Positions 1 through 8,403 are shown, counted from the stretch's first letter. The stretch is 64,000 nucleotides of DNA from Pseudomonadota bacterium (GCA_027487515.1 JAIYDL010000016.1:372001-436000), one strand, 5' to 3'. Made by a program: numbers and translations. Notes: generated by a model from the letters alone, not told the origin.

Positions 1-55
1 GGAAGTGGTAAAGGAACTGGAGGCAGAACTCTCGGGCCTCGCGCTTAGTGCTCAC
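1..55 (-). CDS. nusB: NusB transcription antitermination factor, N-terminal fragment
   Basis: Only the first 18 codons lie in the window; the rest runs off the left edge. Read on the minus strand from a GTG at 55, the peptide begins MSTKREAREFCLQFLYHF. The pattern of a basic stretch, then ARE, hydrophobic residues and LY is typical of the first helix of NusB, which joins the rRNA antitermination complex with NusE. The GTG lies inside the last codons of nrdR, giving an 11-base overlap in another frame, so the two genes are probably co-transcribed. nrdR next to nusB is a common bacterial arrangement. The call rests on a short peptide. Confidence 0.6.
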   Translation of the reverse strand, partial: MSTKREAREFCLQFLYHF

Positions 56-545
56 GGCTGTCGTCCTTCGGTTGTACGGGCATTATTTTATACTGGGTGT
101 ACTCATCGTGCTTGAGCTCATTAACGAATTCGTCGACGTCTTGGAACTTGCGGTAAACCGCCGCAAAGCGGATGTAGGCGACCGGATCCAGATGCCGAAG
201 GTACATCATCACGAGATTACCGATTTCCTTACTCTGAAGTTCTTTGTCAGAAATATCCAGGATGGCTTTTTCGATGTTACTGATGACTCGCTCTATCTGA
301 AGGGCAGAGATGGGTCTCTTCTCAACGGCCTTCTCAATTCCCTTGAGGATCTTGTCTTGCTGATAGGGTTCACGCCTGCCGTCGCGCTTGATGACCATTG
401 GCATGGCGAGTTCTACGGTTTCAAAGGTTGTGAAGCGTTTTTGGCAGCTCTCGCATTTCCTACGGCGTCTTATGACGCAGCCTTCTTCGAGGTTCCTCGA
501 ATCCAAAACTTTCGTATCCGGGGCCGAGCAATAGGGACACTTCAT
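45..545 (-). CDS. nrdR: NrdR transcriptional repressor of ribonucleotide reductase genes
   Basis: The protein has 166 residues, close to the family's usual 150-160. The N-terminus is a zinc ribbon with Cys3, Cys6, Cys31 and Cys34, followed by the RKCESC and KRFTTFE segments typical of NrdR. An ATP-cone domain fills about residues 48-138 (VIKRDGRREPY at its start). NrdR binds ATP or dATP and represses nrd genes at NrdR boxes. A box-like palindrome lies just upstream of the ATG at 557-572, which suggests autoregulation. The gene overlaps the start of nusB. A weak AGGT precedes the start by about seven bases. Confidence 0.96.
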   Translation of the reverse strand: MKCPYCSAPDTKVLDSRNLEEGCVIRRRRKCESCQKRFTTFETVELAMPMVIKRDGRREPYQQDKILKGIEKAVEKRPISALQIERVISNIEKAILDISDKELQSKEIGNLVMMYLRHLDPVAYIRFAAVYRKFQDVDEFVNELKHDEYTQYKIMPVQPKDDSREH

Positions 546-556
546 AATGCAGACCT

Positions 557-572
557 ATACTATATCTAGTGG
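557..572. promoter_or_regulatory. NrdR-box-like palindrome upstream of nrdR
   Basis: The plus-strand sequence atactatatctagtgg matches the known NrdR-box consensus acaCwAtATaTwGtgt at 13 of 16 positions, including all strongly conserved core bases. It ends 12 bases upstream of the nrdR start codon, where bound repressor would block transcription. NrdR boxes usually occur as pairs about 31-32 bases apart centre to centre. Only a poor half-match (gcactata at 591-598) lies further upstream, so this is either a single box or a degenerate pair. Confidence 0.45.
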
Positions 573-638
573 TTAACCCTCACAGTTTTAGCACTATACC
601 CTCAAGATAGGAAGCTAAATGACCGATTTTGGGCATCT

Positions 639-669
639 CTGAGGAGAGGGAATTAACCCCTCTCCTCAG
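639..669 (-). terminator. Perfect 12-bp hairpin downstream of the Kazal lipoprotein gene
   Basis: The arms ctgaggagaggg (639-650) and ccctctcctcag (658-669) pair perfectly around a seven-base loop. The hairpin starts 15 bases after the stop of the minus-strand lipoprotein gene and lies upstream of nrdR, so it probably ends the glyA-lipoprotein transcript. There is no clear T-tract on either strand, so it may be a Rho-assisted or 3'-end-protecting hairpin and not a classical intrinsic terminator. Confidence 0.5.
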
Positions 670-684
670 GAATTCAAACCTCTG

Positions 685-939
685 TTATCGTTGCGTTTTT
701 TCGCACTGACCTTCGATCCAAGTTTTGTGCCCATGGCATTCAGCTTCGCAGGAGTTTCCAAAACTTTGCCCGTTAGCGCACACAGGTCTAAAGATCTTCA
801 TGCAGTAACAGGGCTGCACAGTGTAGGGACTCACTGGTTTGGCGTCACTTTCTCCGGCAGCCTCTATGGGATCTGCGGCCTTCTCTTTGGTCATGGACCC
901 ACAAGAACTCAGGAGGGCCAGGAGGAGGAAATACTTCAT
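685..939 (-). CDS. Small lipoprotein with a Kazal-type protease inhibitor domain
   Basis: This 84-residue protein starts with a lipoprotein signal (lipobox LSSC, lipidated Cys13). A short Lys/Glu/Pro-rich linker leads to one Kazal-like domain at residues 44-79. Its six cysteines (44, 46, 54, 64, 68, 79) and the segments PVCANGQSFGNSCEAEC match the Kazal pattern. The family inhibits serine proteases, so a protein on the outer membrane could protect the cell from secreted proteases, its own or another organism's; that role is inference. The start is supported by AAGGA six bases upstream of ATG. It lies nine bases after glyA and is probably co-transcribed with it. Confidence 0.8.
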   Translation of the reverse strand: MKYFLLLALLSSCGSMTKEKAADPIEAAGESDAKPVSPYTVQPCYCMKIFRPVCANGQSFGNSCEAECHGHKTWIEGQCEKTQR

Positions 940-948
940 CGGTGATCC

Positions 949-2187
949 TTATTTGTAGACCGGAAATTTTCTGCAGAGCTCGTGGACCGCACCTTTAACG
1001 TCTCGAAGGACTCCCTCGTTCTGCGGATTTCTCAAGGCCCGGACGATCAATTCTGCCATGAGCTTTGTTTCCTGTTCCCGGAACCCGCGGGTGGTCACTG
1101 CCGGAGTACCGAGGCGGATGCCGGACGTGACGAACGGTGACCGCTTATCATTCGGCACCATGTTCTTGTTGCAGGTGATGTCCACGCGCTCGAGCACTTC
1201 GCCCGCTTCTTTCCCGGACATGTTCACCGAGTCGGTTTTCACGAGGAGTAAGTGGTTATCGGTGCCTCCAGAGACGAGGTCGATCCCGTGCTCCAGCAGC
1301 GTATTTGCCAGAGTCTTTGCGTTCCGTACAACCTGCTCTTGGTAGCTCCGGAACTCCGGAGCAAGCGCCTCCTTGAAAGCGACGGCCTTCCCAGCGATGA
1401 CGTGCTCGAGCGGACCGCCTTGGATGCCCGGGAAGATGAGCGAGTTGAACTTTTTCCCAAGCTCTTCACTATTGGTGAGGATGATCCCCCCCCGCGGGCC
1501 CCGGAGTGTCTTATGAGTCGTAGACGTCACCACATCCGCGTATCCCATGGGCGTCGGATGGACCCCTGCCGCGATGAGGCCCGCGATGTGGGCCATGTCG
1601 ACCATGAAGATAGCGTCGATGGACTTTGCGATCGCTGAGAATTTTTCAAAGTCGATGATCCGCGGGTACGCCGAAGCCCCAGCGATGATCATCCGAGGTC
1701 GCTCTTTGCGGGCGATCTCTTCTAGACGGTTGTAGTCGATGGTTTCAGTCTTGGGGTCAAGCCCGTAATGGAGCGCGCGGAAAAGCTTTCCAGAGAAGTT
1801 CACCGGGGACCCGTGGGTGAGGTGTCCGCCCTGGGCCAGGTCCATTCCTAGGAACGTATCCCCCGGGGACATGGTGGCAAGGTAGACGGCCATGTTCGCC
1901 TGTGAACCGGAGTGTGGCTGGACGTTGGCGAAACCGGCGTTGAAGATTTTTTTGAGCCGTTCGATGGCGAGAGTCTCGATCTCGTCGACGAACTCACATC
2001 CGTTGTAGTAGCGCTTCTTGGGGTAGCCCTCAGCGTACTTGTTGGTAAGGCAAGACCCTTGCGCCTCCATCACTGCAGGGGAGCAGTAGTTCTCACTCGC
2101 GATGAGCTCGAGGCCCAACTCTTGGCGGTTCTGTTCTTGTTTAATAAACGAGGCGACTTCTGGATCGACGGATTCGATGTGCTTCAT
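949..2187 (-). CDS. glyA: Serine hydroxymethyltransferase
   Basis: GlyA interconverts serine and glycine with tetrahydrofolate and feeds one-carbon metabolism in the cytoplasm. The 412-residue length is typical. The N-terminal ELIASEN and [16 protein letters not shown] segments and the pyridoxal-phosphate site [13 protein letters not shown] (Lys226) are unmistakable. I chose the ATG at 2187 because AGGAG lies seven bases upstream and the protein then starts close to the family norm ([10 protein letters not shown]); an in-frame start at 2211 would add eight residues without an obvious ribosome site. It is the first gene of a two-gene unit with the Kazal lipoprotein. Confidence 0.97.
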   Translation of the reverse strand: MKHIESVDPEVASFIKQEQNRQELGLELIASENYCSPAVMEAQGSCLTNKYAEGYPKKRYYNGCEFVDEIETLAIERLKKIFNAGFANVQPHSGSQANMAVYLATMSPGDTFLGMDLAQGGHLTHGSPVNFSGKLFRALHYGLDPKTETIDYNRLEEIARKERPRMIIAGASAYPRIIDFEKFSAIAKSIDAIFMVDMAHIAGLIAAGVHPTPMGYADVVTSTTHKTLRGPRGGIILTNSEELGKKFNSLIFPGIQGGPLEHVIAGKAVAFKEALAPEFRSYQEQVVRNAKTLANTLLEHGIDLVSGGTDNHLLLVKTDSVNMSGKEAGEVLERVDITCNKNMVPNDKRSPFVTSGIRLGTPAVTTRGFREQETKLMAELIVRALRNPQNEGVLRDVKGAVHELCRKFPVYK

Positions 2188-2308
2188 GGGGGTGCTCCTG
2201 GATGGACTCATTTTATGAAAAATGGGCAGGGGTGCCTAGTGATTTCAAGGACTTTTCTAAAATGGTAACTCTTACCTAAGCTCTTGATTAGAAAAGAACT
2301 GGAGGGTT

Positions 2309-3049
2309 ATGATTTGCTGCATTATGGAAGTCTATTTCCTGATTCTCTTTCTCTCTGTGGTGCAGTCGCTTTTTGGAGTGGGCCTACTTCTGTTTGGGAC
2401 TCCGCTCCTTCTTCTTTTAGGGCATGACTACACTGATGCACTCTTTTCTCTGCTGCCGGCCTCTGCGGCCTTGAGCTGGAGTCAGGTCGCGGACCACCGG
2501 GGTGAACGACTCAACGGCGGGTACCGCAAACGATTCTTCCTCATTTGCCTCCCGGCCCTCATCATCGGGATGCTGGCCGCGACAGAGCTTGATGTGAAAT
2601 GGGAGATCCGATTCTTTGTCACCATCATGCTCGTCGTCGCCTTCGTGCTTCGGACATCCGCCCGGCTTCGTTCCGGCCTTCAAGCGTGGATGCGCTCTAA
2701 CCTCCCGGTTGCCCTCGCAGTGATGGGTCTCGTGCATGGGCTCTCGAACATGGGTGGATCTATTCTCACGCCGCTCGTTTCGAGTTTGTACAAAGAGAAG
2801 TCAAAGGTCCTCGCAGGCGTGAGCTTCGACTACGCGTTCATGGCGACACTTCAGATCCTCGTTCTCATGCTCCTCAGCGGCAAGGTTCTCGGGGCCCCCG
2901 AGGCCACAGGCGCTGCGATCTCTCTCTCGGTGCGCTACCTCTTAGGAAAGCGCGTCTTCTCCTTCGCTTCAGAGGAGAGCTACCAGCGCCTTCTGAGCGG
3001 CTTCATCCTCGCCAACGCGTTCTTACTCGGGATTCATCTTCTGGATTGA
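2309..3049 (+). CDS. TSUP (TauE/SafE) family membrane permease
   Basis: The protein has 246 residues and about seven to eight hydrophobic segments, as expected for the TSUP family of sulfite, sulfonate or organic-anion exporters. An N-terminal segment GVGLLLFGTPLLLLLG and a second-half counterpart LVHGLSNMGGSILTPLVSS form the internal repeat typical of this family (the G-x-G-G/T-P pattern appears in both). Substrate cannot be told from sequence. The start at 2309 has GGAGGG only three bases upstream; the Met codon at 2324 is an alternative. It is divergent from glyA and convergent with fabF. Confidence 0.75.
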   Translation: MICCIMEVYFLILFLSVVQSLFGVGLLLFGTPLLLLLGHDYTDALFSLLPASAALSWSQVADHRGERLNGGYRKRFFLICLPALIIGMLAATELDVKWEIRFFVTIMLVVAFVLRTSARLRSGLQAWMRSNLPVALAVMGLVHGLSNMGGSILTPLVSSLYKEKSKVLAGVSFDYAFMATLQILVLMLLSGKVLGAPEATGAAISLSVRYLLGKRVFSFASEESYQRLLSGFILANAFLLGIHLLD

Positions 3050-3050
3050 A

Positions 3051-3076
3051 GCTGGGCCCTCTGACGAGGACCCAGC
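3051..3076. terminator. Hairpin between convergent genes, probable two-way terminator
   Basis: Arms gctgggccctc and gaggacccagc pair over 11 positions with one mismatch around a four-base loop. The hairpin fills the gap between the stop codons of the TSUP gene (plus) and fabF (minus), the expected place for a shared terminator. No clear T-tract follows on either strand. Confidence 0.5.
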
Positions 3077-3079
3077 ACA

Positions 3080-4327
3080 TTAGGTGTCGGCTTTTTTGAA
3101 CAGCGTGGAAGAGTTGGTTCCACCGAATCCGAAGGAGTTGTTGAGAGCGTAGCGGATGTCCCGCCTTTCGCTCTTGTTTGGGACGTAGTACAGGTCACAC
3201 TCCGGATCCTGTTTGTCGAGATTGATGGTCGGGGGAAGCATCCCGGTTTCCAGAGCTTTGATGCAAAAAATGGATTCGAGTCCCCCGGCCGCGCCGAGGA
3301 GGTGTCCCGTCATCGATTTCGTCGAGGAAACTGCAAGTTTATAGGCGTGCTCGCCGAACACTTTTTTAATGGCACCGGTCTCCGCAACGTCTCCGAGCGG
3401 AGTTGAAGTTCCGTGGGCGTTGATGTAGCCCACTTCTTCGCGAGGGACTCTGGCCATGTCGAGAGTTTGCTGCATGCAGATCATGGCACCCAATCCCTCG
3501 GGATGCGGAGCCGTGATGTGGTTCGCATCAGAACTTCCACCGAAGCCTACGACTTCAGCAATGATCCGAGCGCCCCGGGCCTTCGCCTTCTCATAGTTCT
3601 CGAGAACGATGATCCCGGCGCCTTCTCCCATGACAAACCCATCCCGATCAACGTCATAGGGTCTCGAGGCCCGCTTCGGCTCTTCGTTCCTTTTGGAAAG
3701 CGCCTTCATGGAGGCGAAGCCAGCGATCGTGAAGGGGGTGATAACGCCCTCGGTGCCACCTGTGATCATGGCGTCCTGACGACCAAGCATGATCTCCGTG
3801 GCTGCAAGGCCTAGCGCATGGGCACTTGAAGCGCAGGCGGATGCGATCGCGAAGTTAATCCCCCGGAAGCCCCATTTGATTGAAATGAGCCCCTCCGGCA
3901 TGTTCGGGATTACAGACGGGATGAAGAACGGAGAAACCCGCCGAGCACCCTTCTCTAAAAAAACTTTATGGTTAGATTCGATGTGCGGGAACCCGCCCAG
4001 GCCCGTTCCGAAAATGATCCCAATCTTCTCCGAAGCGTAGCCGGCCTCGAGGAGCTTGGACTGGCGCAGGGCCTCGTCCGTAGAATGGAGAGCATAGTGA
4101 TTAAAGAGATCGAAACGATCCTGGTCTTTGAGGTCCATCAATTCCGGTGAGAGTTTAAAGTTTTTGACCTCACCGCCGAACGTCACTGGCCACCCTTCGG
4201 TGTTTTGCCGTTCCAGAGTCGAGATGCCGGACTTTCCAGCGAGCGCATTGGCCCAGACTTCATCAAGGGAGTTCCCCAATCCACAGATCGCGCCCATTCC
4301 TGTGACTGCTACACGATTTAGTTTCAT
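3080..4327 (-). CDS. fabF: 3-oxoacyl-[acyl carrier protein] synthase II
   Basis: FabF condenses malonyl-ACP with growing acyl-ACP chains during fatty acid elongation. The 415-residue protein has the thiolase-fold catalytic triad: Cys165 in SACASSAH, His305 in NAHGTSTPLGD and His342 in KSMTGHLLGAAGG. The C-terminal NNSFGFGGTN is also typical. It is the last gene of the fab cluster, separated from acpP by a hairpin that may lower its expression relative to the carrier protein. The acpP-fabF pairing is widespread. Confidence 0.97.
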   Translation of the reverse strand: MKLNRVAVTGMGAICGLGNSLDEVWANALAGKSGISTLERQNTEGWPVTFGGEVKNFKLSPELMDLKDQDRFDLFNHYALHSTDEALRQSKLLEAGYASEKIGIIFGTGLGGFPHIESNHKVFLEKGARRVSPFFIPSVIPNMPEGLISIKWGFRGINFAIASACASSAHALGLAATEIMLGRQDAMITGGTEGVITPFTIAGFASMKALSKRNEEPKRASRPYDVDRDGFVMGEGAGIIVLENYEKAKARGARIIAEVVGFGGSSDANHITAPHPEGLGAMICMQQTLDMARVPREEVGYINAHGTSTPLGDVAETGAIKKVFGEHAYKLAVSSTKSMTGHLLGAAGGLESIFCIKALETGMLPPTINLDKQDPECDLYYVPNKSERRDIRYALNNSFGFGGTNSSTLFKKADT

Positions 4328-4348
4328 AGTTTATGATCCTTAAACTAG

Positions 4349-4370
4349 AAGGCCACCTTTCGGTGGCCTT
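4349..4370 (-). terminator. Hairpin between acpP and fabF, probable attenuator
   Basis: The arms aaggccacc and ggtggcctt pair perfectly over nine bases around a four-base loop. It starts 12 bases beyond the acpP stop codon on the minus strand. No strong T-tract follows, so partial termination or 3'-end stabilisation of the acpP message is more likely than full termination. This would let acpP be made in excess over fabF; that effect is inference. Confidence 0.5.
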
Positions 4371-4381
4371 AAAAGGTCGAT

Positions 4382-4615
4382 TTAGTGTGATTTTGCTTTG
4401 AGGTAAGTCACAACGTCACCGATGGACTTAAGATTCTCCGTCTCGTCTTCTGGAATCTCTACGCCGAACTCGTCTTCCATTTTCATCATAAGCTCGACCA
4501 TATCGAGTGAGTCAAGGTTAAGATCATCAACGAAGCTCGTGCTCAGGCCGATGTTGGCAGCGTCCATCTTTGTAGCTTCAGAAACGAGCTTGATTACCTT
4601 CTCTTGTAATTCCAT
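4382..4615 (-). CDS. acpP: Acyl carrier protein
   Basis: This 77-residue acidic protein carries acyl chains on a 4'-phosphopantetheine attached to Ser36 in the DLNLDSLDMVEL motif. Length and the four-helix pattern are standard. I start it at the ATG at 4615: GGAGG lies eight bases upstream, and an upstream TTG at 4630 overlaps that ribosome site and is unlikely to be used. It sits between fabG and fabF in the fatty acid synthesis cluster. Confidence 0.97.
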   Translation of the reverse strand: MELQEKVIKLVSEATKMDAANIGLSTSFVDDLNLDSLDMVELMMKMEDEFGVEIPEDETENLKSIGDVVTYLKAKSH

Positions 4616-4653
4616 TAAAATATCCTCCAAAATGTGAGATGCCGGCTAATTTA

Positions 4654-5412
4654 TTAAATGTACAATCCGCCGTCAATTTTAATCACTTCACCGGTGATGT
4701 AGCTTGACGCACGGCTCAAGAGAAAACACGTGAGATTGGCCACTTCCTGGGTACTTCCAAATCGAGCGAGCGGAATCGATTTGGAATATTCTTCCTTGGC
4801 CTTGTCGTTTAGTGCATCAGTCATGTCTGTTTGGATAAAGCCGGGACAGATAACGTTACAGCGCACATTCCGGGAAGCAAGCTCCTTCGCAACGGACTTC
4901 GAAAAGCCGATGAGTCCGGCCTTCGAGGCCGCGTAAGCGGCCTGAGAAGGATTCCCCATGAGCCCAACGATCGAACTCATGTTCACGATAGACACGTGCT
5001 CGGCCTTGAGGAAGTTCCGCGAGAGGGCCTGGGTGACCATCATCGAACCCTTCAGGTTGGTATCTATGATCGAGGAGATTTCCTCAGGCTTGAGTCGGAG
5101 GAGGAGGGTGTCTTTGGAGATTCCTGCGTTATTCACAAGACCGGAGATGGGACCCACTGTCTTCGTGAACTCATCGATGGCCTTGGTCATCGCCGGATAG
5201 TCTGTGACGTCGAACTTTAGTCCCGTCGCGCGGCCTCCGGCCCGCTCAAGCTCCTCTTTGAGTTCCATCGCCTTGCTCTCATCCCCACGGTAGTTAAAGA
5301 CGACATGGGCCCCTTGGGCCGCGAGCGCAAGAGAGATGTCCTTCCCGATCCCGCGGCCAGCGCCGGTGATGAGGATCACTTTATCTTTTAAGTCAGCGAA
5401 GGTTGCGATCAT
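4654..5412 (-). CDS. fabG: 3-oxoacyl-[acyl carrier protein] reductase
   Basis: FabG reduces 3-oxoacyl-ACP with NADPH in each elongation round. The 252-residue short-chain dehydrogenase has the TGAGRGIG dinucleotide site (16-23), NNAG at 94-97, and the catalytic Ser147, Tyr160 and Lys164 (YAASK). The C-terminal YITGEVIKIDGG is typical of FabG. Its ATG overlaps the fabD stop codon by four bases (ATGA), so translation of the two is probably coupled. Confidence 0.96.
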   Translation of the reverse strand: MIATFADLKDKVILITGAGRGIGKDISLALAAQGAHVVFNYRGDESKAMELKEELERAGGRATGLKFDVTDYPAMTKAIDEFTKTVGPISGLVNNAGISKDTLLLRLKPEEISSIIDTNLKGSMMVTQALSRNFLKAEHVSIVNMSSIVGLMGNPSQAAYAASKAGLIGFSKSVAKELASRNVRCNVICPGFIQTDMTDALNDKAKEEYSKSIPLARFGSTQEVANLTCFLLSRASSYITGEVIKIDGGLYI

Positions 5413-6341
5413 AGGGCCTCGACTTCAGAAAATCCGGTCTCCGTATCGAGGGAGATGACTTTCAGGTTAGGGTTTATTTTTTTGATGAGGCCCGCGAGGA
5501 CTTTCCCCGGACCACACTCGATGATGACAGTATCGTCTGCAAGCGCTCGGATGCTCTGAGTCCAGAGAACAGAGCCACAGACTTGCTTCAGGAGGTTCTC
5601 CTTGAGGATCTCCGGGGCCGTGCCTGGAGCGTACTCGCGGGCGTCGACATTCGCGACGTAGGCCTTCGAGGGTGGCTTGAAGTTGATTCCCTCGAGGACG
5701 GGCCTCAGTTTCAGTTCCGCGGGCTTCATGAGCGCGCAGTGGAAGGGTGCCGAGACTTGAAGCTCGATCGCTTTGACCCGATCTCCGGTCTTCTCTTCCA
5801 TAAGACGGATGGCCCTTTGGCAGGCGTTCTTGTCACCGGAAATCACGATCTGAGAGGGTTCGTTGAAGTTCGCCGGAGAGACTTCCTCGAGCTCGCTCGA
5901 AGCTCCGACACAGGCTTCGCGGATCGTGGCTTCGTCCTGTTTAAGGATGGCGTACATCGTGCCCTTTCCTGCCGGAACGGCCTCCTGCATGTACTTCCCA
6001 CGGAAGTGCACGGCGCGCACGGCCTCCTCGAAGGTCATGGCACCGGCAGCGGCGAGGGCTGCGTACTCGCCGACGGAATGGCCGAGGACTCTGGCGACGG
6101 TGATGTTCTTATTCTGCAGCAACTCCCTGAGCCGCTCGAACAGCATGAGGGAGTGCGCAACGATCGCTGGTTGTGTGTTCTGCGTGAGCTTAAGGTCTTC
6201 CGCCGGGCCCTCCAGCATGAGTCTCGTGAGGTCAAGGCCAGTGGCGCGGTTGGCCCGCGCAAAGAACTCGAGGCCCGCGAATGCTTTTCCCATGCCCACG
6301 TACTGGGTTCCCTGTCCAGGGAAGACGACTGTGACGTTCAT
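5409..6341 (-). CDS. fabD: Malonyl-CoA:ACP transacylase
   Basis: FabD moves malonyl groups from CoA to acyl carrier protein. The 310-residue protein opens with VVFPGQGTQYVGMG and has the nucleophile motif GHSVGEY (Ser89) and a catalytic His201 in SAPFHCALM. The reading frame is open further upstream, but the ATG at 6341 has GGAG six bases before it and starts exactly at the conserved N-terminus, so the longer form overlapping fabH is rejected. It overlaps fabG by four bases. Confidence 0.97.
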   Translation of the reverse strand: MNVTVVFPGQGTQYVGMGKAFAGLEFFARANRATGLDLTRLMLEGPAEDLKLTQNTQPAIVAHSLMLFERLRELLQNKNITVARVLGHSVGEYAALAAAGAMTFEEAVRAVHFRGKYMQEAVPAGKGTMYAILKQDEATIREACVGASSELEEVSPANFNEPSQIVISGDKNACQRAIRLMEEKTGDRVKAIELQVSAPFHCALMKPAELKLRPVLEGINFKPPSKAYVANVDAREYAPGTAPEILKENLLKQVCGSVLWTQSIRALADDTVIIECGPGKVLAGLIKKINPNLKVISLDTETGFSEVEAL

Positions 6342-6360
6342 GAAATCTCCAAAAGAAGGG

Positions 6361-7362
6361 TTAGTATTTAAGGCAGATGGCGCCGGCGGTGAGCCCTGCT
6401 CCGAAAGCCGCCATGAGAAGGTTGTCACCGCGCTTGATCCGACCGTCTCGAATCGCCTCATCTAGCGCCACAGGGACAGAAGCCGAGGAAGTGTTCGCGA
6501 ACCGATCGACGTTCACGATGACCTTCGAGGCCGGAATGTTGAAGCGAGTTCCGACTGCCTCAATGATCCGAAGGTTCGCCTGGTGCGGAATGAACCAGTC
6601 GATCTGATCGAGGGTCAGCTCGGCTTCCCGGGCCACTCGCTCAGCGTGGGCGGCCATGGTGGTGACCGCAGCTTTGAAGATCTGTTGCCCGTTCATGGTC
6701 ATCCACTGTTCGTTCTTGTCGAGCACCTCGTGCGTGATCCGCTTATTGGCCCCGCCGGCCATGAGTGTGAGGTGGTCTTTCTTCGTTGAGTCACAGGTCA
6801 GGATTGAGCTGTAGATGCGAGAGTCTTCGTTCTCAGAGGCGCGGCCCAGAACAGCGGCACCGCAGGCGTCACCGAAGAGGATGCAGGTGTTGCGGTCGTC
6901 CCAGTTGTTAAAGGAGGAGAGCATCTCTGAGCCCACGATCAGGATGTGCTTGTAGAGGCCCGTCTTGATCATCGCATCTGCCATCGGAACAAGGTAGATC
7001 CAGCCGGAGCAGGCCGCATTGACGTCGAGCGTGGGGCAGAGATTGGTGATGCCAAGCTTCTCTTGGAGGACGGACGCGGTGTTGGGCATGCTCTGGTCTG
7101 GCATCGTCGCGGAGACGAGGATGAGGTCAATGTCGTTGGGAGTTAGGTTCGCTGCTTCGATCGCCTTGAGGGACGCTTCTTTCGCCATGCCACTCGGATT
7201 TTCTCCCTTAGAGAGGTCTGCAACTCGGCGCTGATGGATTCCCGTTCTCTCGACGATCCAATCGTGGCTCGTGTCGATGCGCTCAGAGAGGTCTTTATTC
7301 GTGACGATGCGTTCTGGGAGGTAGCTTCCCGTACCTAGGATTTTCGTGTTGAAGAGTCTCAT
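6361..7362 (-). CDS. fabH: 3-oxoacyl-[acyl carrier protein] synthase III
   Basis: FabH starts fatty acid synthesis by condensing an acyl-CoA primer with malonyl-ACP. The 333-residue protein has the catalytic Cys118 in VNAACSGWIY, the His in WFIPHQANLRI and the Asn in RFANTSSASVP. The start at 7362 is supported by AGGTGGG a few bases upstream and gives the usual N-terminus (ILGTGSYLPERIV). A strong terminator separates it from rpmF, so fabH probably has its own promoter in the roughly 50-base gap. The plsX gene usually found between rpmF and fabH is absent here. Confidence 0.97.
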   Translation of the reverse strand: MRLFNTKILGTGSYLPERIVTNKDLSERIDTSHDWIVERTGIHQRRVADLSKGENPSGMAKEASLKAIEAANLTPNDIDLILVSATMPDQSMPNTASVLQEKLGITNLCPTLDVNAACSGWIYLVPMADAMIKTGLYKHILIVGSEMLSSFNNWDDRNTCILFGDACGAAVLGRASENEDSRIYSSILTCDSTKKDHLTLMAGGANKRITHEVLDKNEQWMTMNGQQIFKAAVTTMAAHAERVAREAELTLDQIDWFIPHQANLRIIEAVGTRFNIPASKVIVNVDRFANTSSASVPVALDEAIRDGRIKRGDNLLMAAFGAGLTAGAICLKY

Positions 7363-7414
7363 TTGATCCCACCTTTTACGTCCCCACTTATCCGTAAGTC
7401 GAGACCGTTGATCC

Positions 7415-7446
7415 AAAAAAAAAGCCTTCTTTCGAAGGCTTTTTTT
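7415..7446 (-). terminator. Intrinsic terminator after rpmF
   Basis: A seven-base stem (agccttc / gaaggct) with a four-base loop is flanked on both sides by A/T runs. Read on the minus strand it is followed by nine Ts (As at 7415-7423), a classical intrinsic terminator just downstream of rpmF. The other strand also has a T run, so it could work in both directions. Confidence 0.9.
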
Positions 7447-7466
7447 GTAAGAAATTTCTTTCTAAG

Positions 7467-7679
7467 TTAAGCTTGGGCCGGAGCTTCGTCAGCTTTAACT
7501 TTGACTTCGAAGACTTGCTTACCCTTGTAGTGACCGCAAGACGGGCAAACGTGGTGAGGGAGAACAGAGTCACCGCAGTTCGGGCAGGCCTGAGGAAATT
7601 TTCTGTAAAGTTTATGATGTTGACCAGCTCGTCTTAAACCTTTCCGGGAAACGCTGGTTCTCTTCTTAGGTACTGCCAC
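7467..7679 (-). CDS. rpmF: 50S ribosomal protein L32
   Basis: The 70-residue basic protein begins AVPKKRTSVSRKGLRRA, the signature of L32, and has a zinc-ribbon with two cysteine pairs (CPNC and CPSC). L32 is a small component of the large ribosomal subunit. A GTG start is used, with GGAGG six bases upstream. It follows yceD, the usual partner, and is closed by an intrinsic terminator. The C-terminus carries a short acidic/alanine tail. Confidence 0.97.
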   Translation of the reverse strand: MAVPKKRTSVSRKGLRRAGQHHKLYRKFPQACPNCGDSVLPHHVCPSCGHYKGKQVFEVKVKADEAPAQA

Positions 7680-7798
7680 AAATGCCTCCGATAATATTAA
7701 CTCTTATACTTAATTGAGCTTTTTAAAAATGAGGTTCTATTTCTAATACAACTTCCACCCGTTGCCAAGCCCAATCTTGACCGGTTTGTCGGTGCCCT

Positions 7799-8341
7799 TT
7801 AGGCCAGATCCTCTGAATCCACGCCTTCCAACTTAGCATCCGCGTCAAGAACAGGGTATTGGTTGTAATTGAGGAAGATCTGTTCGTGGAGCATGTCTTG
7901 GAAATCGACCGTCCGCTTGGAATAAAAGTAGATCTCATAGACGTCATTCTCGACGTAGGTCTCATCGATTTCAGCAAATAATTCAGTACTTGCGAGTGCC
8001 TCGTCAACGAAGACAATCTTGAACGGCACATCGAGCTGAACAGTCATGGGCTTGAGCGTCCGGACGCACTCCGTAACGTAGTCGGCTTCGATCGTGCCTT
8101 TGACGAGGAGAAATTCTCCCATGTCTGTTTTATTTTTCTTCTCCAGTTCGCCGGAGATAAAAATGGATGTGTCGTCGAGGTAAGCCTCTGGCGACTTCTC
8201 GGTTGCGTTCTCGTTCATCTCCAAAAGAAAGCTCCGGACCCAGTCCGTTTCTTGATCGAGCTCGAACGAGAAGGGGCTGTTTGCTGGGAGCTTGATCAGA
8301 TTGATCTTTGCGGCAACGTGCTTATTGTCTATCTTATTCAT
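7799..8341 (-). CDS. yceD: YceD family (DUF177) protein
   Basis: The 180-residue protein has the layout of DUF177, a family linked to 23S rRNA or ribosome assembly and nearly always placed before rpmF, as here. The segment TIEADYVTECVRTL matches the family's CxRCL region, but only the first cysteine remains; the second is replaced. The later acidic stretch and DMLHEQIFLNYNQYPV are also family-like. The start at 8341 gives MNKIDNKH. The role of the family is not fully established. Confidence 0.75.
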   Translation of the reverse strand: MNKIDNKHVAAKINLIKLPANSPFSFELDQETDWVRSFLLEMNENATEKSPEAYLDDTSIFISGELEKKNKTDMGEFLLVKGTIEADYVTECVRTLKPMTVQLDVPFKIVFVDEALASTELFAEIDETYVENDVYEIYFYSKRTVDFQDMLHEQIFLNYNQYPVLDADAKLEGVDSEDLA

Positions 8342-8403
8342 GGAGGGCCTTTTTTTTATTGCCCTAGCTTCTATAAAAATATTCGGACAAAGAGAAGGGC
8401 CAC

